From the NCBI RefSeq assembly GCF_011764585.1, contig NZ_AP022853.1, forward strand, positions 2,401,501-2,465,500: a stretch of 64,000 bases of DNA, read 5' to 3'. The notes under the pieces were generated by a model. That model worked only from the letters and a program-made list of their open reading frames with translations. It ran no database searches and was not told the DNA's origin. Position numbers and translations under genes: made by a program. Origin of the DNA: Sulfurimicrobium lacus. Lineage in GTDB: Bacteria; Pseudomonadota; Gammaproteobacteria; Burkholderiales; Sulfuricellaceae. This document shows positions 53,729-63,328 of the stretch, piece by piece (position 1 is the first letter of the stretch; every line of letters begins with the position of its first letter).

Positions 53729-54846
53729 AGAGCACAAGCCACAGAGATCACAGAGATCACAGAGGGGTTGTCGCCTTTCTCTGTGTCCTCTGTGTTCTCT
53801 GTGGCTCCTGTTTTGTTGCGTCGCCAGTCCAGGCGCAAACCGAAGACGTCCTGCACCTCTACAACTGGAACAACTACATTTCAGACCAGACGGTGGCGCG
53901 CTTCGAAGCACGATACAAATGCCGCGTGGTGCAGGACTACTATTCCGACAACGAGGAGATGCTGGCCAAGCTGGCCGCGGGCGCGACCGGCTACGACATC
54001 ATCGTGCCGACCGGCAATGCGCTGGAGTCGCTGATCCGGCAGAAGGCGCTGCGGCCTCTCGACAAGTCCAGGCTGCCGAACTTGAAGAACATCAATCCCG
54101 CCTATCTCGACACGCCCTTCGATCCGGGCAACCGGTTTTCCGTGCCCTATGCGTACACCATCACGCTGCTCGGCTACAACGTGCAGAAAATGCGCGAACT
54201 GGGGCTGCCGACCGACACCTGGGCGGTGATCTTCGAGCCCAAATACCTGCAGCGCCTGAAAGACCGCGTCACCGTGCTCGATTCCCAGCGCGAGCTGATG
54301 GCGGCGGCGCTCAAGTATCTCGGATACTCGGCCAACGACACCGACGAGGCGCACTGGAAGCAGGCACGCGACCTGATCATCCGCGCCAAGCCTTACTGGG
54401 CGGCATTCAATGCATCGAGCTATATCAAGGAACTCACCGTCGGCGACATCTGGCTGGTGCACGGCTACTCCAGCGACATCTTCCAGGCCAACCTCGACGC
54501 ACAGCATGCCGGCAGAAAATTCGCCATCGCTTCCAGCGTGCCCAAAGAAGGCGCGGTGCTGGCGCTCGATTCCATGGTATTGCACAAGTCCGGCCCGCGC
54601 CCCGACCTCGCGCTCCAGTTCATGGACTTCATGCTCGAAGGCCGGAACTCGGCCGAGCTGACCAACCTGATCGGCTCGGGCAACCCCAACCTGGACGCGA
54701 TGCGCTACATCAATCCGGAGATCGCGCGGAATCCGGCGATTTTCCCCGATGCGCAGCATTTCAAGCACCTGGAAATGCTGCGCGATCTTAACCGTAACCA
54801 AAGGCGCGTATTGTCGCGTATGTGGACAGAAATCAAACTGCGATAG
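53725..54846 (+). CDS. potF: Polyamine-binding periplasmic protein
   Basis: 373 aa. The mature part is a PotD/PotF-type solute-binding protein: [93 protein letters not shown]. The signal peptide is odd: [10 protein letters not shown] followed by [15 protein letters not shown], encoded by a CACAGAGAT/CTCTGTGTC inverted repeat. potD versus potF (spermidine versus putrescine) is not decided. Confidence 0.92.
   Translation: MKSTSHRDHRDHRGVVAFLCVLCVLCGSCFVASPVQAQTEDVLHLYNWNNYISDQTVARFEARYKCRVVQDYYSDNEEMLAKLAAGATGYDIIVPTGNALESLIRQKALRPLDKSRLPNLKNINPAYLDTPFDPGNRFSVPYAYTITLLGYNVQKMRELGLPTDTWAVIFEPKYLQRLKDRVTVLDSQRELMAAALKYLGYSANDTDEAHWKQARDLIIRAKPYWAAFNASSYIKELTVGDIWLVHGYSSDIFQANLDAQHAGRKFAIASSVPKEGAVLALDSMVLHKSGPRPDLALQFMDFMLEGRNSAELTNLIGSGNPNLDAMRYINPEIARNPAIFPDAQHFKHLEMLRDLNRNQRRVLSRMWTEIKLR
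53739..53805. repeat. CACAGAG/CTCTGTG inverted repeat inside the potF start
   Basis: Left arm 53739-53765 (CCACAGAGATCACAGAGATC...) and right arm 53779-53805 (CTCTGTGTCCTCTGTGTTCT...) are near complements with a 13-nt loop. Similar CTCTGTG-based repeats recur between genes in many bacterial genomes. Here the repeat is translated, giving residues ~5-27 of the binding protein including most of the signal-peptide core. Confidence 0.8.
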
Positions 54847-54869
54847 GCGACGAATGGAGGTGGTTTCAT

Positions 54870-57008
54870 ATGATCAGCAAGGCGCACACGGTATGGCCCG
54901 GTAAGCCTTATCCCCAAGGGGCGACCTGGGACGGAGAAGGGGTCAATTTCGCCCTGTTCTCTGAACATGCCGACAAAGTGGAGTTATGCCTGTTCGATGT
55001 GCGTGGCCATCGTGAAATAGAGCGCATCGTCATGCCGGAACAGACCGACCGCGTATGGCATTGTTACCTGCCGGAAGCAAGGCCGGGCCTGCTTTACGGT
55101 TACCGGGTATATGGGCCTTACCAGCCGGAGCGCGGGCACCGCTTCAATCCCAACAAGCTGCTGCTCGATCCCTACGCGAAATCGCTCCAGGGCAGACTGC
55201 GTTGGCACGATGCCCATTTCGGCTACAAGATCGGCGCCAAGCGCGAGGACCTTTCATTCGACTGGCGCGACAATGCCGTCTTGATGCCCAAATCGGAAGT
55301 GGTCGATCCACGGTTCGACTGGGGCGACGACAGACCGCCTGCAATTGCGTGGAACGATTCCATCATCTATGAATTGCATGTCAAGGGCTTCACCCACCTC
55401 CACCCCGGCGTTCCCGAAGCGCTCCGCGGCACCTATGCGGGGCTCGCCAGCCCACCGGTCCTGGAACACTTGAGGCGGTTGGGGGTGACCGCGGTGGAAC
55501 TGATGCCGATCCACGGGTTCGTCGACGATCGGATGCTGGTCGACAAAGGCCTGCGCAACTATTGGGGCTACAATTCCATCGGCTATTTCATGCCGGACCG
55601 CCGCTATTCCGGCACCGGAAACCCGGTGAACGAGTTCAAGGCAATGGTAAAGGCCTTGCACGGAGCGGGTATCGAAGTGATCCTGGACGTGGTGTACAAC
55701 CATACGGCAGAGGGCAACCAGCTCGGTCCGACACTGTGCTTCCGCGGCATCGACAATGCCGCCTACTACCGGCTGATGCCAGACAATCCGCGTTATTACC
55801 GCGACTACACCGGCTGCGGCAATACCCTCAACATGATGCATCCGCGCGTGCTCCAGTTGATCATGGATTCGTTGCGATACTGGGTTCAGGAAATGCACGT
55901 CGACGGCTTCCGCTTCGATCTCGCCGCTACACTGGCACGCGAACTGCACGAGGTGGACAGGCTCGGCGCCTTCTTCGACATCATTCACCAGGACCCGATA
56001 CTGTCCCAGGTGAAGCTGATCGCCGAACCGTGGGATGTCGGAGAAGGCGGCTACCAGGTCGGCAACTTCCCTGTCGGCTGGACCGAATGGAACGCCAAGT
56101 ACCGCGATGCGGTGCGCGCCTACTGGAAAGGCGAAGGCGGCCTGATCGGCGACCTTGCCTCGCGGCTGACCGGCTCCAGCGATCTATACGCCCACAATGG
56201 ACGCCGGCCCTACGCCAGTATCAATTTCATTACCGCTCACGACGGCTTCACGCTGCAGGATCTGGTGAGCTACGAAAAAAAGCTCAACGAAGCCAACGGA
56301 GAAAAGTGCCAGGACGGCGAATCCAACAACCTGAGCTGGAACTGCGGCAAGGAAGGCCCCAGCGACGATCCCGAAATCGTTGCGCTGAGGGCACGACAGA
56401 AACGAAATTTCATCGCCACCCTCTTCCTCTCGCAGGGTGTACCGATGTTGCTCGCAGGCGATGAACTGGGACACACGCAGAATGGAAACAATAATGCCTA
56501 CAGCCAGGACAACGAAATCAGTTGGATGGACTGGACGTTGCAGCCAGGTGACCGAGCGTTCCTGTCTTTCGTGTGCCAGATGATAGATCTGCGCAGGAAG
56601 CACCCCGCCTTTCGCCGGCGCAGTTTTTTCCTGCAGCATCACATGCGCGATGGCGAAAAGAACATCCTCTGGTTCAATCCGGATGGTCTGGAAATGAGTA
56701 ACGCGGAATGGAATCAGGGTTTCGCCCGCTGTCTTGGCATGTACCTGGCGGGTGATGCGATCGGCGAGGTCGATAAGCACGGAAACCCGGTCAAAGACAA
56801 CGATTTCCTGCTTCTGATCAATGCCCACCACGAGCCTATCCCGTTTCAGATCCCGGGTTTTCACAGCCGCACGCGCTGGCATGTCACAATTGATACGAGT
56901 GACCCAAACATGCTCGGCCCAGCGAAACGTTATGCCTGCGGCAGCATTTTCCTCCTCCAGGGGCGCTCTCTGGTCCTGATGCAGCAACCCATACAAAAGA
57001 AAATCTGA
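54870..57008 (+). CDS. glgX: Glycogen debranching enzyme GlgX (GH13)
   Basis: 712 aa from ATG 54870 (GGAGGTGG upstream); Met at 54822 overlaps potF and is less likely. N-terminal CBM48 ~10-110 ([20 protein letters not shown]), then the GH13 barrel: YNHTAEGNQ, nucleophile in [12 protein letters not shown], acid in [24 protein letters not shown], and C-terminal beta domain. Isoamylase-type hydrolysis of alpha-1,6 branches in glycogen limit dextrin. Not obviously connected to the transporter upstream. Confidence 0.95.
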   Translation: MISKAHTVWPGKPYPQGATWDGEGVNFALFSEHADKVELCLFDVRGHREIERIVMPEQTDRVWHCYLPEARPGLLYGYRVYGPYQPERGHRFNPNKLLLDPYAKSLQGRLRWHDAHFGYKIGAKREDLSFDWRDNAVLMPKSEVVDPRFDWGDDRPPAIAWNDSIIYELHVKGFTHLHPGVPEALRGTYAGLASPPVLEHLRRLGVTAVELMPIHGFVDDRMLVDKGLRNYWGYNSIGYFMPDRRYSGTGNPVNEFKAMVKALHGAGIEVILDVVYNHTAEGNQLGPTLCFRGIDNAAYYRLMPDNPRYYRDYTGCGNTLNMMHPRVLQLIMDSLRYWVQEMHVDGFRFDLAATLARELHEVDRLGAFFDIIHQDPILSQVKLIAEPWDVGEGGYQVGNFPVGWTEWNAKYRDAVRAYWKGEGGLIGDLASRLTGSSDLYAHNGRRPYASINFITAHDGFTLQDLVSYEKKLNEANGEKCQDGESNNLSWNCGKEGPSDDPEIVALRARQKRNFIATLFLSQGVPMLLAGDELGHTQNGNNNAYSQDNEISWMDWTLQPGDRAFLSFVCQMIDLRRKHPAFRRRSFFLQHHMRDGEKNILWFNPDGLEMSNAEWNQGFARCLGMYLAGDAIGEVDKHGNPVKDNDFLLLINAHHEPIPFQIPGFHSRTRWHVTIDTSDPNMLGPAKRYACGSIFLLQGRSLVLMQQPIQKKI

Positions 57009-57063
57009 TATTGCTCGCAGGTGCGGCGAAGTATGAAAGCGGTTTTGCGGCAAAAGCGCAAAT

Positions 57064-57091
57064 GAAAAGGGCTAGAGAACTCTAGCCCTTT
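57064..57091 (-). terminator. Intrinsic terminator of the tRNA cluster
   Basis: AGGGCTAGAG pairs with CTCTAGCCCT; on the minus strand the stem is followed by TTTTC. Located just past the 3' end of tRNA-His. It may also serve glgX from the other side. Confidence 0.75.
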
Positions 57092-57098
57092 GAACTTA

Positions 57099-57175
57099 TG
57101 GGGTGGCTGATGGGGCTCGAACCCACGACAACCGGAATCACAATCCGGGACTCTACCAACTGAGCTACAGCCACC
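57099..57175 (-). tRNA. tRNA-His (GTG), CCA encoded
   Basis: Full cloverleaf on the minus strand: acceptor GGTGGCT with AGCCACC including the extra G(-1):C73 pair unique to tRNA-His, D-arm AGCTCAGTTGGTAGAGT, anticodon loop with GTG, T-arm GGGTTCGAGCC, encoded CCA at 57099-57101. Confidence 0.97.
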
Positions 57176-57196
57176 ACTTGAACAACAGAACCAAAC

Positions 57197-57273
57197 TGGC
57201 CTGCCCGACAGGAATCGAACCTGTAACCCCCAGCTTAGAAGGCTGGTGCTCTATCCGGTTGAGCTACGGGCAG
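57197..57273 (-). tRNA. tRNA-Arg (TCT), CCA encoded
   Basis: Acceptor CTGCCCG with CGGGCAG, anticodon TCT in the loop CTTCTAA, T-arm CAGGTTCGATTCCTG, discriminator G and encoded CCA. Middle gene of the three-tRNA cluster. Confidence 0.96.
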
Positions 57274-57292
57274 ATTGTCGGACAAACTAAAC

Positions 57293-57369
57293 TGGTCGGG
57301 GTGGAGAGATTTGAACTCCCGACATCCTGGTCCCAAACCAGGCGCGCTACCAGGCTACGCTACACCCCG
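57293..57369 (-). tRNA. tRNA-Pro (TGG), CCA encoded
   Basis: Acceptor CGGGGTG with CACCCCG, D-arm AGCGTAGCCTGGTAGCGC, anticodon TGG in TTTGGGA, T-arm GGAGTTCAAATCTCC-like, encoded CCA. First gene of the leftward tRNA cluster; the promoter would lie in 57370-57480, shared with folD. Confidence 0.96.
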
Positions 57370-57481
57370 AAGAGGCAGCACTATACCGTGGAGATGCGGG
57401 CTCGTCAACTTTGCATAAGAAGCAAAAGCGCTTTAAAGTGTTGCTTATTCCGTTCTCCTATCAGCACACTGTCCATATACC

Positions 57482-58336
57482 ATGCCCGCACAGATCATAG
57501 ACGGCAAAGCAATCGCCGATAACCTCCTGCAACAAATCAAACAACGCGTAGAAGCACGAATAGCAGCAGGTAAACGACGCCCCGGCCTCGCTGTAATCCT
57601 GGTCGGCGACGACCCGGCATCTTCCATCTACGTGCGCAACAAGCGCCGGGCCTGCGAAACCACAGGCTTCCATTCGGTTTCACACGATTTGCCCGCATCT
57701 ACCAGCCAGGATGAACTTCTGGCGCTGATCGACCAGCTCAACGCAGATCCTGCCATCGACGGCATCCTCGTCCAAATGCCGGTGCCGGCCCATATCGACA
57801 GCGAGGCAATTGTTGAGCGCATCCACCCGGACAAGGACGTGGATGGATTTCACCCCTACAACATCGGCCGCCTGGCCCTGCGCATCCCGGTGCTGCGGCC
57901 TTGTACGCCACGCGGCGCGATGACGCTGCTGCGCAGCACTGGCGAGGAACTGAAAGGCAAGAACGCCGTCGTGGTCGGCGCATCCAATACCGTGGGCCGC
58001 CCGATGGGTCTGGAACTCCTGCTGGCAGGATGCACAGTGACGACCACGCACCGCTTTACCCGCGACCTGGCCGGCTACGTGCAGGAAGCTGAGATCCTGG
58101 TGGTCGCGGTCGGGAAGCCCGGCCTGGTCAAGGGGGAATGGGTACGCGAAGGCGCCACGGTGATCGACGTCGGCATCAACCGCCTGCCGGATGGAAAGAT
58201 TTGCGGCGACGTGGAATTCGCCACGGCGTCCCAGCGCGCCGCGTGGATCACGCCGGTGCCGGGCGGCGTCGGACCGATGACAGTCGCCACCCTGCTCGAG
58301 AATGCCATTGATTCGGCTGACAAATTTCATTTGTAA
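57482..58336 (+). CDS. folD: Methylenetetrahydrofolate dehydrogenase/cyclohydrolase
   Basis: 284 aa. [21 protein letters not shown] (catalytic Lys/Tyr region), [27 protein letters not shown] (NADP loop) and [18 protein letters not shown]. Bifunctional cytoplasmic enzyme converting 5,10-methylene-THF to 10-formyl-THF. Followed after 57 nt by phoH. Confidence 0.97.
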   Translation: MPAQIIDGKAIADNLLQQIKQRVEARIAAGKRRPGLAVILVGDDPASSIYVRNKRRACETTGFHSVSHDLPASTSQDELLALIDQLNADPAIDGILVQMPVPAHIDSEAIVERIHPDKDVDGFHPYNIGRLALRIPVLRPCTPRGAMTLLRSTGEELKGKNAVVVGASNTVGRPMGLELLLAGCTVTTTHRFTRDLAGYVQEAEILVVAVGKPGLVKGEWVREGATVIDVGINRLPDGKICGDVEFATASQRAAWITPVPGGVGPMTVATLLENAIDSADKFHL

Positions 58337-58393
58337 TCAATCTGTAATACCAGCAGTCCAATCTGATACTTTAATTTGATTAAAGGAGCGTCA

Positions 58394-59797
58394 ATGGTTT
58401 CCAGGAAGTCGGCCAAGCAATGCAAACTTTTCGTGCTGGATACAAATGTGCTGATGCACGACCCGACCAGCCTGTTCCGCTTCGAGGAACACGATATTTA
58501 CCTGCCGATGATGACCCTGGAGGAACTCGACAACAACAAGAAAGGTGTATCGGAGGTGGCGCGCAACGCCCGCCAGGCAAGCCGCTTTCTGGACGAGATC
58601 GTCAGCGGCGCGAAGAACGGAATAGAGGACGGCATTTCGCTCAAGGGGCACCGCGGCGGCAGCGCCTCCGGAAAACTGTTTCTGCAGACCGAGGCGATCA
58701 GCGGTGAATTGCCGGCCAACTTCCCGATAGGCAAGGCCGACAACCAGATTCTCGCCGTGGTGATGCACCTGCACCGGCAGCAGAACAAGCGCAAGGTGAT
58801 CCTGGTCAGCAAGGACATCAACATGCGCATCAAGGCCCGTGCGCTTGACCTGGCGGCCGAGGACTACTTCAACGACAAAGTGCTGGAAGACACCGATCTT
58901 CTTTACACCGGCACACGCGAGCTCGCTGCGGATTTCTGGGACCGCCACAGCAAGGACATGAAGTCGTGGCAGGACGCTGGGCACACCATGTACCGCCTGA
59001 CCGGCCCGCTCTCTTCCAACCTGTTCATCAACGAACTGGTCTACCAGGAAGACCCCAAGCCCTTCTACGCCCTGGTCAAGGAGCAGAGCGGCGACACCAT
59101 GGTGTTGCAGACGCTCAAGGACTACAGCCATCTCAAGAACTCGGTATGGGGCATCACGGCCCGCAACCGTGAGCAGAATTTCGCGCTCAATTTACTGATG
59201 AACAAGGACATCGACTTCGTTTCCCTGCTCGGACAGGCCGGCACCGGCAAGACCCTCCTGACCCTGGCAGCCGCGTTGCAGCAGACCCTGGACCAGAAGC
59301 TTTACTCCGAAATCATCGTCACCCGCGTCACCGTTCCGGTGGGCGAGGACATCGGCTTCCTGCCGGGTACCGAACTGGAGAAGATGAGCCCGTGGATGGG
59401 TGCGCTGGAAGACAACCTCGACGTGCTGAACAAAACGGATGAAGAAGCCGGAGAATGGGGCCGTGCCGCCACTCAGGACCTGATTCGCTCGCGAATCAAG
59501 ATCAAGGCGCTGAATTTCATGCGCGGACGTACCTTCCTGAACAAGTTTCTGATCATCGACGAGGCGCAGAACCTTACGCCCAAGCAGATGAAAACCCTCA
59601 TCACCCGCGCCGGCCCCGGCACCAAGGTGGTCTGCCTGGGCAACATCGCGCAGATCGACACGCCCTATCTCACCGAAGGCAGTTCGGGCCTGACCTATGT
59701 AGTGGATCGCTTCAAAGGCTGGCCGCACAACGGCCATGTCACCCTTATGCGCGGCGAACGGTCACGCCTCGCCGACTACGCCTCAGAAGCGCTCTAG
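58394..59797 (+). CDS. PIN-PhoH protein (PhoH2 type)
   Basis: 467 aa from ATG 58394 (AAAGGAG upstream). N-terminal PIN ribonuclease domain (~10-150: KLFVLDTNVLMHDPTSL, MTLEELDNNKKG, DNQILAVV, VILVSKDINMRIKA) with the acidic residues in place, then a PhoH P-loop ATPase (~240-467: LLGQAGTGKTLLTLAAAL, FLIIDEAQNLTPKQMKTLITR, VCLGNIAQIDTPYL). Such proteins are RNA helicase/RNases. Its TAG stop is completed by the first two bases of palindromic element copy 3. Confidence 0.93.
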   Translation: MVSRKSAKQCKLFVLDTNVLMHDPTSLFRFEEHDIYLPMMTLEELDNNKKGVSEVARNARQASRFLDEIVSGAKNGIEDGISLKGHRGGSASGKLFLQTEAISGELPANFPIGKADNQILAVVMHLHRQQNKRKVILVSKDINMRIKARALDLAAEDYFNDKVLEDTDLLYTGTRELAADFWDRHSKDMKSWQDAGHTMYRLTGPLSSNLFINELVYQEDPKPFYALVKEQSGDTMVLQTLKDYSHLKNSVWGITARNREQNFALNLLMNKDIDFVSLLGQAGTGKTLLTLAAALQQTLDQKLYSEIIVTRVTVPVGEDIGFLPGTELEKMSPWMGALEDNLDVLNKTDEEAGEWGRAATQDLIRSRIKIKALNFMRGRTFLNKFLIIDEAQNLTPKQMKTLITRAGPGTKVVCLGNIAQIDTPYLTEGSSGLTYVVDRFKGWPHNGHVTLMRGERSRLADYASEAL

Positions 59798-60064
59798 TGT
59801 ACTGTTTCACGCTAAACGGCGCTTTCAGCGAGACCCTGAGCGGTCATATGCAAGACGCGCGTGCGCCGGAATAGTCACTCTATTCCAAGTACGTGCAACG
59901 CCGCAGATGACCGCTCAGGGTCTCGCCCGAAGGGAGCCCTCCCAAAAGCGCCCTGACTGCGTTGCGGTGCTTGGCAAGGGGACGGCCATTGCCGGCGCAC
60001 CACGCCTTGCCATGTCACTTTTGGGTGGGCTCTGAAAGTGCCGTTTAGCGTGAAACAGTACACT
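59796..60064. repeat. Three-arm palindromic element, second family
   Basis: 269 bp with perfect 25-bp terminal inverted repeats (starting AGTGTACTGTTTCACGCTAA). Two internal arms: 59828-59847 with 59907-59926 (GCGAGACCCTGAGCGGTCAT; inner GGAATAG/CTATTCC hairpin) and 59935-59948 with 60018-60031 (AGCCCTCCCAAAAG, one mismatch; inner GGCAAGG/CCTTGCC). Sequence differs from copies 1 and 2, architecture is the same. No gene inside. Confidence 0.88.
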
Positions 60065-60085
60065 TGCCTTCCGCCCTCTCGCCCG

Positions 60086-60463
60086 TCACTTTTCCAGTTC
60101 GTCGCAATAGCGCTGGTAGTGACGGGCGAACATGGCTTCCAGTTCATCGACCACTTCGGCAGCCAGCTTGCCGTGCATCAGATGCCCCGTCATGTGCTCG
60201 GACGTCTCATGGAACAGCTTGTTCTGATCCAGCATGGGATAAGTCGCGCGCAAGCGCTTGATTGCCTTGACTACGCTCTCCTGTTCCGGGCGCGCAACCT
60301 CCACCGGTTGAGCCGGTTTTTGAGAGGGCGAGAGCGTGCCACGGGTAGCGAGAAATTCCATGAAAGCGCTCACCGTCTGCTGCTGCTCGTCGCTCAGCGC
60401 ACGGAAGAGATGAAGAGCCTTTTTTTCGGAGGGAGTAAGAGAAACGCCACCACGCATTAACAT
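60086..60463 (-). CDS. Conserved-looking protein of unknown function
   Basis: 125 aa (Met1 or Met3). Helical N-terminus SLTPSEKKALHLFRALSDEQQQTVSAFMEFL, a Pro/Gln linker, then VVKAIKRLRATYPMLDQNKLFHE and a C-terminal helix (VVDELEAMFARHYQRYCDELEK). It resembles small cytosolic proteins that pair with Crp-like or ParA-like regulators only in general character; I assign no function. No membrane segment or catalytic motif. Confidence 0.7.
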   Translation of the reverse strand: MLMRGGVSLTPSEKKALHLFRALSDEQQQTVSAFMEFLATRGTLSPSQKPAQPVEVARPEQESVVKAIKRLRATYPMLDQNKLFHETSEHMTGHLMHGKLAAEVVDELEAMFARHYQRYCDELEK

Positions 60464-60501
60464 TGCTGTATCTTCTATTTAAACGCAATAACGTTCTGCT
60501 T

Positions 60502-61395
60502 TTAGTCTTTTAATCGCGTTTCCGCATAATCCAGGAACGCCTGGAGCAAGCGCGAGCGGAATTTTCCTTCCGCGTACACCACCGACAAGGGCCGAATCAA
60601 GGGTGGATTTAACGGAATCGCCACCAGTTCGCCAAGCTTGAGTTCTTTCAGAATGGTCGAGCGCGACACGATGGCAATGCCAAGTCCGGCTTCCACCGCA
60701 CCCTTGATCGCCTCCAAACTGCCCAATTCCATGGCGATATGCAGGTCTTCGGGATTAACGCCGCCGAGGCGGAAATAGTCATCCACCACATTGCGCGTGC
60801 CGGAGCCAGTTTCCCGGCTGATATAGGGCTGTTCGGCCATTTGCACAGGCGCGATATCGTGGTACTTGGCAAACGCATGTTGCGGCGAGCAGATCATCAC
60901 CAGTTCATCCTGGCAACACACGATGCTTTTCAGATGCGGGTGCTGCGAAGGCGCCTCGATCAGCCCCACGTCCAGGGTATGGTCGGCGACCTTGTTCTCG
61001 ATGGTTTCCGAATTGGCCACCGTGAGGCGCGCCTGCACGTGCGGATAGCGCACCTTGAAATCGCCAAGCTTGCGCGGCAACATGTATTCCGCGATGGTCG
61101 TGCTGGCTCCCAGCATCAGGATGCCGCTGACCTGGCCGGTCATCTCCCCCATCCGGGTTTCCAGTTCGGATGTCAGGTTTAGAATGCGCTCGGCGTAATC
61201 AAGCACAAGATCACCCGCCGGTGTCAGGCTGATCTTGCTGTGGCTGCGTTCGAACAACCGCGTATTGAAATGTTCTTCCAGCTGTTTGACTTGGAAAGTC
61301 ACGGCGGGCTGAGTCATGAACAGCAACTCTGCTGCTTTGGTGAAACTGAGTTGCTTGGCAACCGTGTAAAAGACCTGAAGACGGCGATCTGCCAT
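60502..61395 (-). CDS. LysR-family transcriptional regulator
   Basis: 297 aa. Winged HTH ~1-65 (LQVFYTVAKQLSFTKAAELL followed by FMTQPAVTFQVKQLEE), linker helix, and a periplasmic-binding-type effector domain ~90-290 (GILMLGASTTIAEYMLP; VGLIEAPSQHPHL; GSLEAIKGAVEAGLGIAIVS). The TTIAEYMLP start of the effector domain is like CysL/CbbR-type members. Divergent from tadA. No target is evident locally. Confidence 0.93.
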   Translation of the reverse strand: MADRRLQVFYTVAKQLSFTKAAELLFMTQPAVTFQVKQLEEHFNTRLFERSHSKISLTPAGDLVLDYAERILNLTSELETRMGEMTGQVSGILMLGASTTIAEYMLPRKLGDFKVRYPHVQARLTVANSETIENKVADHTLDVGLIEAPSQHPHLKSIVCCQDELVMICSPQHAFAKYHDIAPVQMAEQPYISRETGSGTRNVVDDYFRLGGVNPEDLHIAMELGSLEAIKGAVEAGLGIAIVSRSTILKELKLGELVAIPLNPPLIRPLSVVYAEGKFRSRLLQAFLDYAETRLKD

Positions 61396-61428
61396 GTTAA
61401 ATCCATGCTCGTGTTAATCTGAGCCGCA

Positions 61429-61458
61429 TATTCAATCATAAAACGCCGCTCATGAATA
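61429..61458. promoter_or_regulatory. Candidate LysR operator in the divergent LysR-tadA gap
   Basis: TATTCA and TGAATA are separated by 18 nt in the 104-nt gap, close to a TATAAT-like -10 at 61463-61468 facing tadA. LysR proteins commonly bind such loose dyads beside their own gene. Confidence 0.3.
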
Positions 61459-61472
61459 GATTTATAATATGA

Positions 61473-62000
<528 letters not shown>

Positions 62001-62173
62001 ACGCACGCTGAAGGGTGTCGGACCAGATGCGAATCTGCAGGGTAACGTTTACCTACAGAGGGATTCCCACCTAGATTTGACATTTATTGCCATCGGGATT
62101 AATTTGAAATGGTATGTGCCGGTCTCAAAAAACCGGCAAAAGCACCAACAACTGGTTGTCTCAAGGAGTCGCC

Positions 62174-62377
62174 ATGTCTAGGTACGCTTCACTGCCGGTT
62201 TACGAGGTTGAATTCATTCCGGCCGAGCGCAGAATCACGCAAAGGTGCAGCCCGCTCCAGCGAATCAACGACCCGCTCCCCTCTGGCGAGCGCAGGACGT
62301 CGCCGGGACGCCGGGCGGACGACTGGTATGCGTATTTCGCTGCCGGACTCTCACCGGTAACCAAGTACGGCCACTGA
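62174..62377 (+). CDS. Small basic protein, family not recognised
   Basis: 67 aa, AAGGAG six nt before ATG. Sequence is Arg/Pro-rich (PAERRITQRCSPLQRINDP; GERRTSPGRRADDWYAYFAAG). No signal peptide or known motif. A stem (GCCGGT/ACCGGC, 62117-62137) lies just upstream. Coding status rests on the good ribosome site. Confidence 0.5.
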   Translation: MSRYASLPVYEVEFIPAERRITQRCSPLQRINDPLPSGERRTSPGRRADDWYAYFAAGLSPVTKYGH

Positions 62378-62469
62378 GCCCGAGGTATCTCCCGTTGCGC
62401 CATCGATTGCAGGGACTGAAGCCCAGGCGTCCCATAAACGAGAGAGTTCGTTTTGCGCCGCCTGAAAAC

Positions 62470-62495
62470 AAAAAAGCCACTCAGAAAGTGGCTTC
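62470..62495 (-). terminator. Intrinsic terminator after tRNA-Pro(GGG)
   Basis: On the minus strand GCCACTTTCTGAGTGGC is followed by TTTTTTG: a short stem, small loop and T-run, 15 nt past the tRNA 3' end. Confidence 0.85.
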
Positions 62496-62509
62496 ATGTT
62501 TGGTTGTTC

Positions 62510-62586
<77 letters not shown>

Positions 62587-62648
62587 AAGGACGCCATTAT
62601 AGACAAAAAGCCCCTGCGTAGCCAGCCCGAATATTTGATAAATCGCGA

Positions 62649-63035
62649 CTAGGCCCGCAATAATTCCAATACACTTTTAATTTCGGCACGGATGAAGGAA
62701 AAATCAGGGTGAGTGGATAGCGACGCTTCAACGTGTTCTTCGACCACGTGTGAGACCTTGGTGCCGGCGCCTTCGTCCAATCGGTTGCGGGCGCCGCTGA
62801 TGGTAAAACCTTGCTCATAAAGGAGTTCGCGAATACGACGGATCAGCAGCACTTCGTGGTGCTGATAGTAGCGTCGGTTGCCACGCCGCTTGACTGGTTT
62901 GAGCTGGGTAAATTCCTGTTCCCAGTATCTCAGCACATGCGGCTTGACGCCGCAAAGCTCGCCCACCTCACCGATGGTGAAGTAACGCTTTGCGGGAATC
63001 GGGGGCAGTTCAGACTGCGGCGTTATTTCCGGCAT
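62649..63035 (-). CDS. MerR-family regulator next to ihfA
   Basis: 128 aa. [25 protein letters not shown] is the MerR winged helix, with [20 protein letters not shown] following. The C-terminal part is a helix without metal-binding Cys, so a CarA/MlrA-like rather than a metal sensor. It overlaps ihfA by 26 nt in a different frame, a conserved beta/gamma-proteobacterial arrangement. Confidence 0.92.
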   Translation of the reverse strand: MPEITPQSELPPIPAKRYFTIGEVGELCGVKPHVLRYWEQEFTQLKPVKRRGNRRYYQHHEVLLIRRIRELLYEQGFTISGARNRLDEGAGTKVSHVVEEHVEASLSTHPDFSFIRAEIKSVLELLRA

Positions 63036-63318
63036 ATGACTCTTCCACTAATGCCTTGAGTTTTTGGCTGGCGTGAAACGTTACTACACGGCGTGCGGTA
63101 ATCGGAATTTCTTCCCCGGTTTTAGGATTTCTGCCGGGACGCTGCGGCTTGTCGCGCAATTCGAAATTGCCGAAGCCGGAAAGCTTCACACCGTCGCCGT
63201 CCTCAAGTGCCAGGCGAATTTCCTCAAAGAACGATTCCACCATGTCTTTAGCCTCACGTTTGTTGAGGCCAACTTGTTCAAACAGCATATCGGCCAATTC
63301 GGCTTTGGTGAGTGTCAT
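63010..63318 (-). CDS. ihfA: Integration host factor subunit alpha
   Basis: 102 aa. [23 protein letters not shown] at the N-terminus, [23 protein letters not shown] (DNA-binding beta arm with the intercalating Pro) and [13 protein letters not shown]. Bends DNA as heterodimer with IhfB. Ten nt after pheT, as usual. Confidence 0.96.
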   Translation of the reverse strand: MTLTKAELADMLFEQVGLNKREAKDMVESFFEEIRLALEDGDGVKLSGFGNFELRDKPQRPGRNPKTGEEIPITARRVVTFHASQKLKALVEESYAGNNAAV

Positions 63319-63328
63319 TAATTATTCC

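Noticed and set aside
53881..54801. 306-codon minus-strand frame opposite the polyamine-binding protein
   Set aside because: Shadow; the plus strand has full family signatures.
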